Translations under genes and position numbers: made by a program
Part shown: positions 25,876 to 34,125 of the stretch, piece after piece
How the letters are laid out: the number at the start of each line of letters is the position of its first letter
Numbering within the stretch: the stretch's first letter is position 1
Notes under the pieces: model-generated
What the model saw: the letters and a program-made list of their open reading frames with translations, nothing else
Told to the model about the DNA's origin: nothing
The model's database searches: none
Assembly: GCF_047228825.1 (NCBI RefSeq)
Contig: NZ_JBFEGN010000008.1
Coordinates: forward strand, 24,587 to 88,586
DNA length: 64,000 bases
Direction: 5' to 3'
Origin: Siminovitchia sp047228825
GTDB lineage: Bacteria > Bacillota > Bacilli > Bacillales > Bacillaceae_C

Positions 25876-26814
25876 TTACTTAATCAAGAAGCCTTTCGGC
25901 AAAGGATCCGTCGGGTCAAGCACGAATGTTTGCAAACCGGTAATAAATCCTCTTGCTTCTAAATTGAACTGATACTTTCCACCTTTTTGTTCCGCCCTGG
26001 CTTCGAGAAAACTTCCAAAAATGCTTTCATTTTTAATGGCCTCGTCGGGTTTAAGATCCCCTTTTGACAATAGGCTTGCCAAGCAAGCTGCCGTAGGACC
26101 GAAACCCGGTGAACGGATGATCCAGCCGTCCTTCCGGAATGTAATGGTTTTGAGTCGCCCTTGCTGAATGGAGCAATCATCCATAAGGATTACTCCTTGA
26201 ATTTCCGGATTTGGTTTTAGCGCCTGCAAAGTGCTTTGCCCCCATTCTTTTAACGCCGAAAGCTCTTTTAGCTCAATGACGGCAGTCACATCGCTTTTAT
26301 GAAACAATGCATATCTCTGATCTGCCTGAACTACTGTATATGCCAAATGATTGAGGGGTGCATCAGCCTGAATCAAAGTACAGCCTCCAAGTTTCAGCCC
26401 GACCGATACAACCTGTTCTTTCTCCATGACGGCCGCTGCCGAAAGGATGCCTTGAACGGTTTCTATCAAATATTCTCCGGACTCTTTCTCCTTTAATTGG
26501 CCGTTTTCAAGCAAGGCAGTCAGAACGGCAACGATTCCGCCATAATGATCAGAAACAGTTCCCTCTTGGCTGAAAAAGATGGCGGCTATATCTGCTTCTT
26601 TACTTACAGGCGGGACAACAAGACAGCCGGTGATCCCTGCAAACCCACGCGGCTCTTTGACAAGCAGTGAAATTTCTTCCGAAAAGGCGGCCGGAAGCTT
26701 TTCCTCCAATTCTTGCAGACTCCTATAATGAACGAGAGGCACATCATGGATGATCCGAAAAACTTCGCCCGCTACGTGCACGTCTGTCGTGCTGTATATT
26801 TTTTGCAGCTTCAT
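25876..26814 (-). CDS. Proline-racemase-like protein lacking both catalytic cysteines
   Basis: 312 residues with the racemase fold pattern: TTDVHVAGE, KEPRGFAGITG, and the C-terminal ARGFITGLQTFVLDPTDPLPKGF. The first catalytic site, MCGH in active enzymes, is VSDH here (Cys to Ser88). The second, SPCGTGT, is SPGFGPT (Cys to Gly237). The two-cysteine mechanism is therefore impossible. The gene overlaps the canonical epimerase by the ATGA of stop/start (26811-26814), so it is translationally coupled to it. A partner subunit, a dehydratase-like activity or a decaying duplicate are the options; intact reading frame and coupling favour a retained role. Confidence 0.8.
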   Translation of the reverse strand: MKLQKIYSTTDVHVAGEVFRIIHDVPLVHYRSLQELEEKLPAAFSEEISLLVKEPRGFAGITGCLVVPPVSKEADIAAIFFSQEGTVSDHYGGIVAVLTALLENGQLKEKESGEYLIETVQGILSAAAVMEKEQVVSVGLKLGGCTLIQADAPLNHLAYTVVQADQRYALFHKSDVTAVIELKELSALKEWGQSTLQALKPNPEIQGVILMDDCSIQQGRLKTITFRKDGWIIRSPGFGPTAACLASLLSKGDLKPDEAIKNESIFGSFLEARAEQKGGKYQFNLEARGFITGLQTFVLDPTDPLPKGFLIK

Positions 26815-27848
26815 GTCACATCCTCCGTTTCCTGCTCCATCGGCGGAATGAGAAGAAACCCTTCCCTGAGCGGATCTTCCTCGTTGTAAAAAAAACGGTG
26901 CATTCCCATTAGCCAGGCCGATCCCGATATGTTTGTCACAACCGCCTCCACACCTTCGACCTTCGTTTCATGCAGTACGCGCCCTTTAAATAACGTACCG
27001 ACGATACTCTCATGGACAAATTTGTCCCCGATTTTTATCTCGCCATTCCCATATAGAACAGCCAACTTCGCTGAAGTCCCCGTCCCGCACGGTGAACGGT
27101 CGATTCCGCCCGGCGGTACAACGACCGTGTTTTTCACGTCCGCCTTTTTATGCGTAGGATCCGTGAAAAATTCCACATGGGTAAGCCCCGTGATAAACGG
27201 ATATTGCGGGTGGACGACTTCCGTTGTTTCATTGATGGCATTTCTGATTTTGATCGCCTTGGCAATAATGTCGGAGGCGTTTTCAGGAACCAAGTCAAGC
27301 CCGACCGATTTTGCATGGATAATCGCGTAAAAGTTCCCGCCATATGCAATATCCGCCTGCACTTCGCCGATACCTTCGACATCAACGTTAACGCTTTTCA
27401 ACAAAAATGACGGCACATTGTTAAAAGAAACTTCCACCGCCTTCCCGTTTTCTACAAGGATATCTACTTCCACCAATCCGGCCGGCGTATCCAGTTTCAA
27501 GGATGTGACAGGCTCCTTTGCCGTGATGATTCCTGACTCAATCAGAGCTGTACAGACACCGATCGTATCATGTCCGCACATCGGCAAATACCCGCCCGTT
27601 TCTATATAAATCACTCCGATATCCGCATCGGGATCGCACGGCTCCGTCAAGAGAACACCGGACATGACATCATGCCCCCTTGGTTCATTCATGAGGAGCT
27701 TGCGGATCCAGTCATATTCATTTTTCATGTACAGCATCTTCTCCGACATCGTCTTTCCTTTTAATTCGGGAAGTCCGCTGATGAGCGTTCTTGTCGGATT
27801 TCCTCCCGTATGTGTATCAATCGTTGTAAACACCTTTTGTGCCTTCAA
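26811..27848 (-). CDS. 4-hydroxyproline 2-epimerase (proline racemase family)
   Basis: 345 residues, converts trans-4-hydroxy-L-proline to cis-4-hydroxy-D-proline, the first step of the pathway. Catalytic residues Cys91 (MCGHDT) and Cys254 (DRSPCGTGTSAK) are both present, with TIDTHTGG at the start, NEPRGH and GSAWLMGMHRF near the end. It overlaps both neighbours by four bases: the FAD oxidoreductase upstream (27845-27848) and the divergent racemase-like gene downstream. The presence of D-hydroxyproline dehydrogenase, deaminase and ALDH genes in the same regulon makes hydroxyproline a better substrate guess than proline. Confidence 0.9.
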   Translation of the reverse strand: MKAQKVFTTIDTHTGGNPTRTLISGLPELKGKTMSEKMLYMKNEYDWIRKLLMNEPRGHDVMSGVLLTEPCDPDADIGVIYIETGGYLPMCGHDTIGVCTALIESGIITAKEPVTSLKLDTPAGLVEVDILVENGKAVEVSFNNVPSFLLKSVNVDVEGIGEVQADIAYGGNFYAIIHAKSVGLDLVPENASDIIAKAIKIRNAINETTEVVHPQYPFITGLTHVEFFTDPTHKKADVKNTVVVPPGGIDRSPCGTGTSAKLAVLYGNGEIKIGDKFVHESIVGTLFKGRVLHETKVEGVEAVVTNISGSAWLMGMHRFFYNEEDPLREGFLLIPPMEQETEDVT

Positions 27849-29020
27849 ATGCTGGCCACCTCTTTCTTGAAACGGTTATAGCTGAGAGGAGTGATGGGTA
27901 TGGAGGTCTCTTTTTCATTAATCATTTCTTCGACCACTTTCCCGGTAACAGCAGCCAGGCTGATTCCGTCCCCCTCATGCCCTGCTGCTATATAAAAATG
28001 AGGAATTTCATCAACCCGCGACACGATGGGCAAATGATCTTCCGTGTACGGCCTGAGGCCTGCATAAGAACGAATCATCATCATATCCGCCATTTTCGGG
28101 TAAAAGCGAATGGCCCTGCGCGCAATGCATTGAATCACTTCTTGCCTCACCTTCGTGTTGAAACCAACAAATTCCCGGCTGCTCCCGATTAAAAAATTTT
28201 GGCTTTCCGTTGGTTCAAAGACGAGAGCCACCCCGTATTTTTCCGTCAACGGATCGACCCGGCGTTCGCCGCCAAACTTTGAAATTAAATAGCCAAACTC
28301 CATCACTTTTCTGGAACCGACATAGTCCTGTCTGGAGGCAACGATAATATGTCCTTTCCTCGGCTTGATTGGAATCGACAGACCGAGCATTTCTCCAATT
28401 TTTGGGGCCCACACACCAGCAGCATTCACGACATGGTTCGCTGTAAACAGTCCGTTCGATGTATCGACGGAGAACATCCCGTTTTCTTCCTTTTTTACAT
28501 CCATGACCTCTGTATGTTTCCAGGCCTCCGCCCCCTGCTTCATGGCCGCCTCCAACAATGCAAAAGCGAGCATGTATGGATTGACGGTTGAATCTGTGGC
28601 ACATTCCAAGCCGCCAAGCAGATCATCCGCAAAATACTTGGACTCTTGCCGTATATCGCTTTGGTCCAGCATCCGAAACGGCAATCCCTCTGCTTTTTGG
28701 CGCTCTACCCATTGCTCAGCCGCTTCCATTTCCTCTTCCGATTCACAGACAAGGATGCTTCCGGGAGCCCGATATTCAAACGGGTAATCCAACTCGCACG
28801 ATAAATCATCAACGAGCTGTTGGCTGACCAAAGACATCCGGCTGTCAAAACCCGGATCTTTATCAATGGCCAAAATATTTCCGTCACAGCGGGAAGATGT
28901 ACCACTTACAAAATCTCCTTTTTCAACAATGGACACTTGCCGCCCGGATTTGGACACGTAATAGGCGATGGCGCAACCGATAATGCCCCCGCCGATCACC
29001 AACACGTCACAATGTTTCAA
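27845..29020 (-). CDS. D-hydroxyproline dehydrogenase, DAO-type FAD subunit
   Basis: FAD-dependent oxidoreductase of the D-amino-acid-oxidase fold (391 residues), equivalent to the beta subunit of bacterial D-hydroxyproline dehydrogenases (also HcnC-like). It has the dinucleotide site VLVIGGGIIGCAIAYYVSKSG, SGTSSRCDGN, the VNAAGVWAPKIG block, and the C-terminal HFYIAAGHEGDGISLA. The start is set to the TTG at 29018-29020, because AGGGAGG lies seven bases upstream; a longer frame (to 29092) would run across the sigma-54 promoter at 29054-29069. It is the first gene of the minus-strand operon. Its partner subunits are in the opposite operon at 30926-32758. Confidence 0.87.
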   Translation of the reverse strand: MKHCDVLVIGGGIIGCAIAYYVSKSGRQVSIVEKGDFVSGTSSRCDGNILAIDKDPGFDSRMSLVSQQLVDDLSCELDYPFEYRAPGSILVCESEEEMEAAEQWVERQKAEGLPFRMLDQSDIRQESKYFADDLLGGLECATDSTVNPYMLAFALLEAAMKQGAEAWKHTEVMDVKKEENGMFSVDTSNGLFTANHVVNAAGVWAPKIGEMLGLSIPIKPRKGHIIVASRQDYVGSRKVMEFGYLISKFGGERRVDPLTEKYGVALVFEPTESQNFLIGSSREFVGFNTKVRQEVIQCIARRAIRFYPKMADMMMIRSYAGLRPYTEDHLPIVSRVDEIPHFYIAAGHEGDGISLAAVTGKVVEEMINEKETSIPITPLSYNRFKKEVASI

Positions 29021-29053
29021 AGCTGTTCCTCCCTTCGGTGTGCCTTTATGAGT

Positions 29054-29069
29054 TGCAAATACCGTGCCA
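29054..29069 (-). promoter_or_regulatory. Sigma-54 (-24/-12) promoter of the hydroxyproline minus-strand operon
   Basis: Reading the minus strand gives TGGCACGGTATTTGCA, an exact match to TGGCAC-N5-TTGCA. The predicted start site is about 25 bases before the TTG at 29020. A TTTACA/TGTAAA repeat lies about 84 bp upstream. Confidence 0.92.
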
Positions 29070-29152
29070 GATCGTTCCGCCCGCCCAATCAAAGCATCAA
29101 CAATACTTTCAGAAAAATTTTAAAAACTTGAACATATTAGTGTATAATAATT

Positions 29153-29165
29153 TTTACACTGTAAA
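29153..29165. promoter_or_regulatory. Candidate enhancer-binding site TTTACA-C-TGTAAA
   Basis: Inverted half-sites between the divergent operon and the activator gene, also overlapping AGTGTA-N10-TACACT (29139-29160). The position upstream of the -24 element fits an activator site. It lies just before the activator's own start, so autoregulation is possible. Confidence 0.5.
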
Positions 29166-29190
29166 ATTATTTATATAAAGGAGTGGAAAC

Positions 29191-30858
29191 ATGGATCTTT
29201 TGCTTCCAACAATCCGGGAAGTGCTGCACACGAATAGGCAAAACTCCGACATGGACTATATATTGGAAAGAAACGGCCAATTTTTCTACCGAAAAAACCC
29301 AATTGAAAAAGAGTGGCCATGCGAAACGGTATACGAGGACGACGCTTTCGTGACCTTGGCAAATTCCTTCAAAGAAACTTTCGTTACAGTGGTCCTTGAT
29401 GCGAAGAACAGGCCGGCCGGCTATATTACTGCAGCTCATATGATTCAATTCCTTTACACTTCGTTTCAACATTTGAAAGCCTTTTACGAAACGGTCATTA
29501 ATACGTCCGACTCTTCTGTAACGGCCATTGATGCCGAAGGTCGTGTAAAAACATGGACAAAGGGAGCGGAGGAGATTTTTTCCATTAAGGAAGAAGAGAT
29601 TCTCGGACGGCCGATTACCGAATTCTTTGAACCTGATAAACTGGAAATCTTGCAGTCTCTTGAGAAAGGGAAAAGCATTAAAAACAAACAGCACCATCCC
29701 CGTTCCGACTTATTTGTACTGATTAATTCCAATCCCGTATATTACGAAGAGCAAATTATTGGGGCCGTCGTGTCGGAAACAGACGTCACAAGCCAAGTAG
29801 TATTGAACGAAAAATTGTTTAACATGTCCTCTGAAGTGCACCGCCTTGAGCAGGAGGTCGCCAAATACAGAAAAACGATCGATCCGTTCAGCACCATCAA
29901 AGGAAAAAGCAGTCTCCTTCAGAAAACGGTGGATTTGGCGCGAAAAGTCTGTGCTGTCAAGTCAACCGTATTGATTTTGGGAGAAAGCGGCGTCGGGAAA
30001 GAAGTGTTCGCCAAAGCAATTCATGAGGCAAGTGAAAAAGAAAATGCCCCGTTTATTTCGGTTAACTGCGGAGCCATACCGGATTCACTGTTTGAAAGCG
30101 AAATGTTCGGCTATGAGCGCGGGGCCTTTTCAGGCGCGAGCCAGAAAGGAAAAAAGGGGAAAATTGAACTGGCCAATGGGGGTACGTTATTCCTGGATGA
30201 AGTGGGAGATATGCCGCTCGACATGCAAGTCAAGCTGTTGCGGGTATTGCAGGAGCAAAAATTTTACCGGATTGGCGGGGAAAAGGAAATAGATATTGAT
30301 TTCCGCATCATTGCCGCAACAAACCAAAATTTATTGGAACTTGTGAAAGTTGGAAATTTTCGCGATGATTTGTTTTACCGACTAAATGTTGTCAGTATCC
30401 AAATCCCTCCTCTGCGTGAAAGGAAAGAAGATATTATTGAACTGACAAATCATTTTTTAAAAGAATTGTCGATTCGCTACGATCGTCCGATCCAAAAATT
30501 TTCCCCGGAAGTGATGCATGCCCTGCTGCAATACGATTGGCCAGGGAACATTCGGGAACTGCGCAATGTCATTGAGCGGCTCGTTGTGTTTGCGACGGAT
30601 GGCGTAATCAAAAAAGAATATTTGCCTTTCAATTCGGATTACTCCTCTCATGCCACGGCTCCCCAGCCTCCCAAATTGGAGGATCAAGAACAGGATGAAA
30701 CCATTTTGCCGCTCCAGACCGAAATGGAAAACCATGAAAGAAAAGTACTGGAGCGTGCCTTAAAAATTGCAGACGGAAACAAAGCAGAGTGCGCCAAACA
30801 GCTTGGCATCACAAGGGCCACCCTGTATAACCGGCTGAAGCGCCTTGGTCTTGACTGA
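29191..30858 (+). CDS. Sigma-54-dependent activator of hydroxyproline catabolism
   Basis: 555 residues. Residues 1-95 look like a CBS-type sensory stretch (ANSFKETFVTVVLDAKNRPAGYITAAHM), followed by a PAS domain (about 100-205, TAIDAEGRVKTWTKGAEEIF), AAA+ domain and Fis-type HTH (NKAECAKQLGITRATLYNRL). Walker A is GESGVGKE (264-271). The sigma-54 loop reads GAFSGA (311-316) instead of GAFTGA. It sits between two operons with -24/-12 promoters (29054-29069 minus, 30873-30888 plus) and so almost certainly drives both. It is related to, but longer than, the activator at 16482-17867. Confidence 0.9.
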   Translation: MDLLLPTIREVLHTNRQNSDMDYILERNGQFFYRKNPIEKEWPCETVYEDDAFVTLANSFKETFVTVVLDAKNRPAGYITAAHMIQFLYTSFQHLKAFYETVINTSDSSVTAIDAEGRVKTWTKGAEEIFSIKEEEILGRPITEFFEPDKLEILQSLEKGKSIKNKQHHPRSDLFVLINSNPVYYEEQIIGAVVSETDVTSQVVLNEKLFNMSSEVHRLEQEVAKYRKTIDPFSTIKGKSSLLQKTVDLARKVCAVKSTVLILGESGVGKEVFAKAIHEASEKENAPFISVNCGAIPDSLFESEMFGYERGAFSGASQKGKKGKIELANGGTLFLDEVGDMPLDMQVKLLRVLQEQKFYRIGGEKEIDIDFRIIAATNQNLLELVKVGNFRDDLFYRLNVVSIQIPPLRERKEDIIELTNHFLKELSIRYDRPIQKFSPEVMHALLQYDWPGNIRELRNVIERLVVFATDGVIKKEYLPFNSDYSSHATAPQPPKLEDQEQDETILPLQTEMENHERKVLERALKIADGNKAECAKQLGITRATLYNRLKRLGLD

Positions 30859-30872
30859 GCCGCCTCCTTTGC

Positions 30873-30888
30873 TGGTACAGTTTTTGCA
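30873..30888 (+). promoter_or_regulatory. Sigma-54 (-24/-12) promoter of the dehydrogenase subunit operon
   Basis: TGGTACAGTTTTTGCA keeps the GG and GC positions with correct 5-base spacing. It is 15 bases past the activator stop codon and 38 bases before the start at 30926. Confidence 0.85.
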
Positions 30889-30925
30889 TTATAAATTGGC
30901 ATAGACATCAAAAGGAGGCAAACAT

Positions 30926-31201
30926 ATGGATCGCAACAAGCACTTGGTTATTTGCCGATGTGAAGAAGTCACTTTCGGACAAATTCAAACAACTGTTGAA
31001 AAATATACATGCAGTGCAAGGGAATTAAAGCTCAGAACACGGGCGGGAATGGGGTTCTGCGGAGGCCGCACGTGCAGGGCAGCACTTGACCGGATTATTG
31101 AAGATGTGATGCCCGGCATCTCTGTTTCAGACATTCCGTTGAAATATCAACCGCCTGTCCGGCCGGTCACTTTTGGAACGGCAGGTGATCTTGATGACTA
31201 G
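30926..31201 (+). CDS. (2Fe-2S)-binding BFD-like subunit of D-hydroxyproline dehydrogenase
   Basis: A 91-residue protein with the bacterioferritin-associated-ferredoxin (Fer2_BFD) cysteine pattern: Cys10 and Cys12 in ICRCEEV, Cys45 and Cys50 in GFCGGRTC. In relatives this module is fused to the C-terminus of the HcnB-type FAD subunit; here it is a separate gene. It presumably carries electrons between flavin subunits. The ATG has AAAGGAGG upstream. It overlaps the next gene by eight bases, and all three plus-strand genes are tightly coupled. Confidence 0.85.
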   Translation: MDRNKHLVICRCEEVTFGQIQTTVEKYTCSARELKLRTRAGMGFCGGRTCRAALDRIIEDVMPGISVSDIPLKYQPPVRPVTFGTAGDLDD

Positions 31202-31526
31202 AATCCTCGATCATCCCATTTTGGGAAATCTGAATCATAGAAAAAGCATTTCTTTTCAATTTGACGGAAAAACATACACCGCTTACGAAGATGAAACGGT
31301 CGCTGCCGCCCTTTTGGCCAACGGTATCCGCGAATTGCGCGTCCATGAAGAGAGTGGAACGCCGCGCGGCTTTTACTGTAATATTGGCCATTGCATGGAA
31401 TGCCGTGTCACCGTCAACGGAAAGAAAAATCAGCGCGTCTGCCTGACCGTTGTGGAAAAAGATATGGTCGTTGAGAGTGGAAAACAGTATCCCAATATTA
31501 TCAAAGGGATGGTGGCAAAAAAATGA
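31194..31526 (+). CDS. [2Fe-2S] ferredoxin-like gamma subunit of D-hydroxyproline dehydrogenase
   Basis: 110 residues, Fer2_4/HcnA type. The cluster ligands are Cys62, Cys67, Cys70 (GFYCNIGHCMEC) and Cys83 (QRVCLT). The N-terminal beta-grasp part contains ISFQFDGKTYTAYEDETVAAALLANG. The ATG at 31194 is preferred over one at 31173, because AGGTGATC precedes it and the overlap with the BFD gene becomes the usual short one. It ends in ATGA shared with the next start. It resembles the small subunit of sarcosine and D-hydroxyproline dehydrogenases. Confidence 0.87.
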   Translation: MTRILDHPILGNLNHRKSISFQFDGKTYTAYEDETVAAALLANGIRELRVHEESGTPRGFYCNIGHCMECRVTVNGKKNQRVCLTVVEKDMVVESGKQYPNIIKGMVAKK

Positions 31527-32758
31527 GCGATGTCATTGTGATTGGCGCCGGGCCCGCCGGACTTGCAGGAGCCATTGCCTGTGCTGAACACGGCCTTCAT
31601 GTAACTGTTATCGATGAATTTATGAAACCGGGAGGCCGGCTTCTCGGCCAGCTTCACGAAGAACAGCCCGGTCAATGGTGGAACGGAATCGAAGAAGCGA
31701 AACGGCTGCATGAAAGGGCAAAGCAATGGTCCGTCGATATTCGCTGCGGCGTCTCTGTCTTTGACTTGGAAAAAAAGAGCGGCCTTTGGAAAGTATACAC
31801 AGATTCCGAAACGTTTCAAGCCCCTTTTGTCTTAATTGCAACCGGGGCAGCCGAATTTCCAATCCCCATTCCCGGTTGGACATTGCCGGGTGTAATGTCC
31901 ATTGGAGCCGCCCAAGTAATGACCAATGTCCACCGGGTTCAGGTGGGTAAAAAGGGCATTATCATTGGAGCAAACATATTGTCCTTTGCCATCTTGAACG
32001 AGCTGCAGTTGGCCGGTATTCATGTAGACCGGATGGTGCTTCCGGAAAAAAATGCACTCAGCAAAACAGCCGGCGTACCAGAAGACGTCATAAAGTCTCT
32101 TCTCCACGCCTCCCATTTGGCTCCGTCCCGGTTTTTGCGGCTCGGAAGCCGCTTCATGAAAATGGGCTGTTTCCGCCAGTTAGCTCTCCAATTTTATCCA
32201 AAAAAAGGTATGAAAATAAACGGTACACCGCTCCAACTCCGGAAGGCGGCTGTTGAAATCGTCGGAAAAACAAAAGTGGAAGGAGTCCGGACTGTCAACA
32301 TCGATTCCCGGGGAAATATCGTGTCAAATTCCGAGACAGAATATGAAGCGGATTTCGTTTGCATTGCCGGCGGCTTATATCCCCTTGCTGAACTCGCCGC
32401 TGTCGCCGGCTGTCCGTTTCGGTACATCCCGGAATTGGGAGGGCATGTCCCTGTTCATTCAGAAACGATGGAAACACCGATTGAAGGCCTGTTTGTGGCA
32501 GGCAACATTACAGGGATCGAGAGCGGAAAAATTGCCATGGCGCAAGGAACGACGGCTGGGCTCTCAATTGCTAAGTATGCTGCAACATCATCTGCAAAGA
32601 TTGATCGAAAATTAAAAGAGGCAGTGCGATATGTGCGGGACACCAGACAGGAAGCTGCCATTCAATTTTTTCCGGACATCGAAAGTGGAAGAGACACCAT
32701 GAAAAATGCTTGGAAAGAGATTACGACCGAAAATACAGCAAAAAGTAAGATAGTATAA
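31523..32758 (+). CDS. FAD/NAD(P)-dependent oxidoreductase, alpha subunit of D-hydroxyproline dehydrogenase
   Basis: 411 residues, HcnB-like flavoprotein with DVIVIGAGPAGLAGAIACAE (FAD), LIATGAAEFPIPIPGWTLPGVMSIGAAQ, a second dinucleotide site (GKKGIIIGANILSFAIL) and GLFVAGNITGIESGKIAMAQG. This is the second flavin subunit paired with the DAO-type subunit and the two iron-sulfur proteins in alpha-beta-gamma dehydrogenases that oxidise cis-4-hydroxy-D-proline to 1-pyrroline-4-hydroxy-2-carboxylate. Family members around 470 residues carry a C-terminal BFD domain, which is missing here and encoded separately at 30926-31201. Confidence 0.87.
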   Translation: MSDVIVIGAGPAGLAGAIACAEHGLHVTVIDEFMKPGGRLLGQLHEEQPGQWWNGIEEAKRLHERAKQWSVDIRCGVSVFDLEKKSGLWKVYTDSETFQAPFVLIATGAAEFPIPIPGWTLPGVMSIGAAQVMTNVHRVQVGKKGIIIGANILSFAILNELQLAGIHVDRMVLPEKNALSKTAGVPEDVIKSLLHASHLAPSRFLRLGSRFMKMGCFRQLALQFYPKKGMKINGTPLQLRKAAVEIVGKTKVEGVRTVNIDSRGNIVSNSETEYEADFVCIAGGLYPLAELAAVAGCPFRYIPELGGHVPVHSETMETPIEGLFVAGNITGIESGKIAMAQGTTAGLSIAKYAATSSAKIDRKLKEAVRYVRDTRQEAAIQFFPDIESGRDTMKNAWKEITTENTAKSKIV

Positions 32759-32921
32759 AGCTATTGGGAGGTCCTGCTGGAAAAAGCAGTTCAGCATGTA
32801 AAAGAAATCAGGTAGTCAATCTCCTTTCAATTCCACCTGGACATTCAAGATGGAAGAAACAAACTAGAAGAGTTGTGGAAACAGGTCTCTACAGAAAAAA
32901 CAAAAACCCGAAAAACCGGAT

Positions 32922-32953
32922 AAAAAAATCAGGACGAAAAGGTCCTGATTTTT
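32922..32953. terminator. Bidirectional terminator between convergent operons
   Basis: ATCAGGAC-GAAAAG-GTCCTGAT with an A-tract before and T-tract after. It serves both the plus-strand dehydrogenase operon and the minus-strand M24 peptidase operon. Confidence 0.9.
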
Positions 32954-32971
32954 TAATGATAATGGGGTATT

Positions 32972-34072
32972 TTATCCCAAACGTATTAATTCAGTTGGAA
33001 ATGTAGTCAAAACCTCCGCTTCTCCATTTTCATCGATATAAACATTTTCCTCGATACGAACCCCTCCTAAATTCGAAATATAAATTCCAGGTTCTATCGT
33101 AAACAGCAATCCACTTTCAATTAACCCTTGATTATTTTCATGGATAGATGGCTCTTCATGTGCTTCAATTCCAAGCCCGTGCCCAACGCGGTGATTAAAA
33201 TATTTCCCAAATCCTGCTTCCGAAATGACACGTCTGGCAGCTGAATCAACATCCCCCAACGGGATTCTCGCCTTGGCTGTTCCAACCGCCTGCTTGACTG
33301 CTTCTTGAACTGTTTCGTAGATTTCTTTTTGTTTTTGGTTTTCTTCACCAATCATAAAAGTTCGGGTAATATCTGAACAATATCCATCCAACACCACACC
33401 CATATCAATCAGCAGGAAATCACCGTGGATTATTTTGCGGTTTCCGGGAGACCCATGAGGCAATGCAGATTTTTCTCCTGACAGAACCGTCGTTGAAAAA
33501 GAGGGGCCCTCTGCTCCAAATTTTTTCATTAAGTATTCAAACTCGGCGGTCAATTCCATCTCTGTCATACCTATCTTAAAGTTTTCAATCCCCTCTCTTA
33601 ATACCTGCTCAATCACTTCGACAGCCCGTTTAACCTTCTTGGACTCTTCTTTTGATTTCCTCATTCTTTGATCAGAAATAACAGCGCCTATATTTTTGTA
33701 TTGAAATCCCGGAAAACAGCGATTTAATTGTTCAAGCTGATAAATGGATGCCGTCTGGGTTTCCAAACCAACCCGGCTAATTTGGCTTCCCACTGTATCT
33801 TTCAGTTTTTCATATGGATTCATCCCATCGGAAACGGAGATGATTTCCTGCACTGAAGATTGTTGCTTTGCAGCCTCTTTGTCAAGGGATGGAACAAATA
33901 AATATTCTTTTTTATTGATTAAATCTATCGCTAAAGCCATGAATCTCTCATGAGGATTAGAGTCAAACCCAGTATAGTAAAACACACTTTTGGGAGAAAT
34001 TATGAGAGCCATATCTATGTTTTCTTTCTCCAAATAGGTTTTGAGATATTCGATCCTTTTCGTATATTCCAT
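32972..34072 (-). CDS. Xaa-Pro peptidase (M24 family)
   Basis: 366 residues, creatinase-type N-terminal domain plus M24B catalytic domain. The two-metal ligands are Asp223 (IDMG), Asp234 (SDITRT), His298 (GHGLG), Glu327 (EPGIY) and Glu341 (RIEE). SALPHGSPGNRKI is typical of Xaa-Pro aminopeptidases/dipeptidases. It differs clearly from the second M24 enzyme at 8415-9512. It is the last gene of the HyuA-HyuB-cupin-permease operon, 53 bases after the permease, and lies next to the hydroxyproline genes. It would release proline or hydroxyproline from X-Pro peptides, or the product of the hydantoinase. Confidence 0.9.
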   Translation of the reverse strand: MEYTKRIEYLKTYLEKENIDMALIISPKSVFYYTGFDSNPHERFMALAIDLINKKEYLFVPSLDKEAAKQQSSVQEIISVSDGMNPYEKLKDTVGSQISRVGLETQTASIYQLEQLNRCFPGFQYKNIGAVISDQRMRKSKEESKKVKRAVEVIEQVLREGIENFKIGMTEMELTAEFEYLMKKFGAEGPSFSTTVLSGEKSALPHGSPGNRKIIHGDFLLIDMGVVLDGYCSDITRTFMIGEENQKQKEIYETVQEAVKQAVGTAKARIPLGDVDSAARRVISEAGFGKYFNHRVGHGLGIEAHEEPSIHENNQGLIESGLLFTIEPGIYISNLGGVRIEENVYIDENGEAEVLTTFPTELIRLG

Positions 34073-34125
34073 AAGTGAACCACTCCCTTAGACCTTCATT
34101 ATGGTAGTATCTTAATAACAAAATC

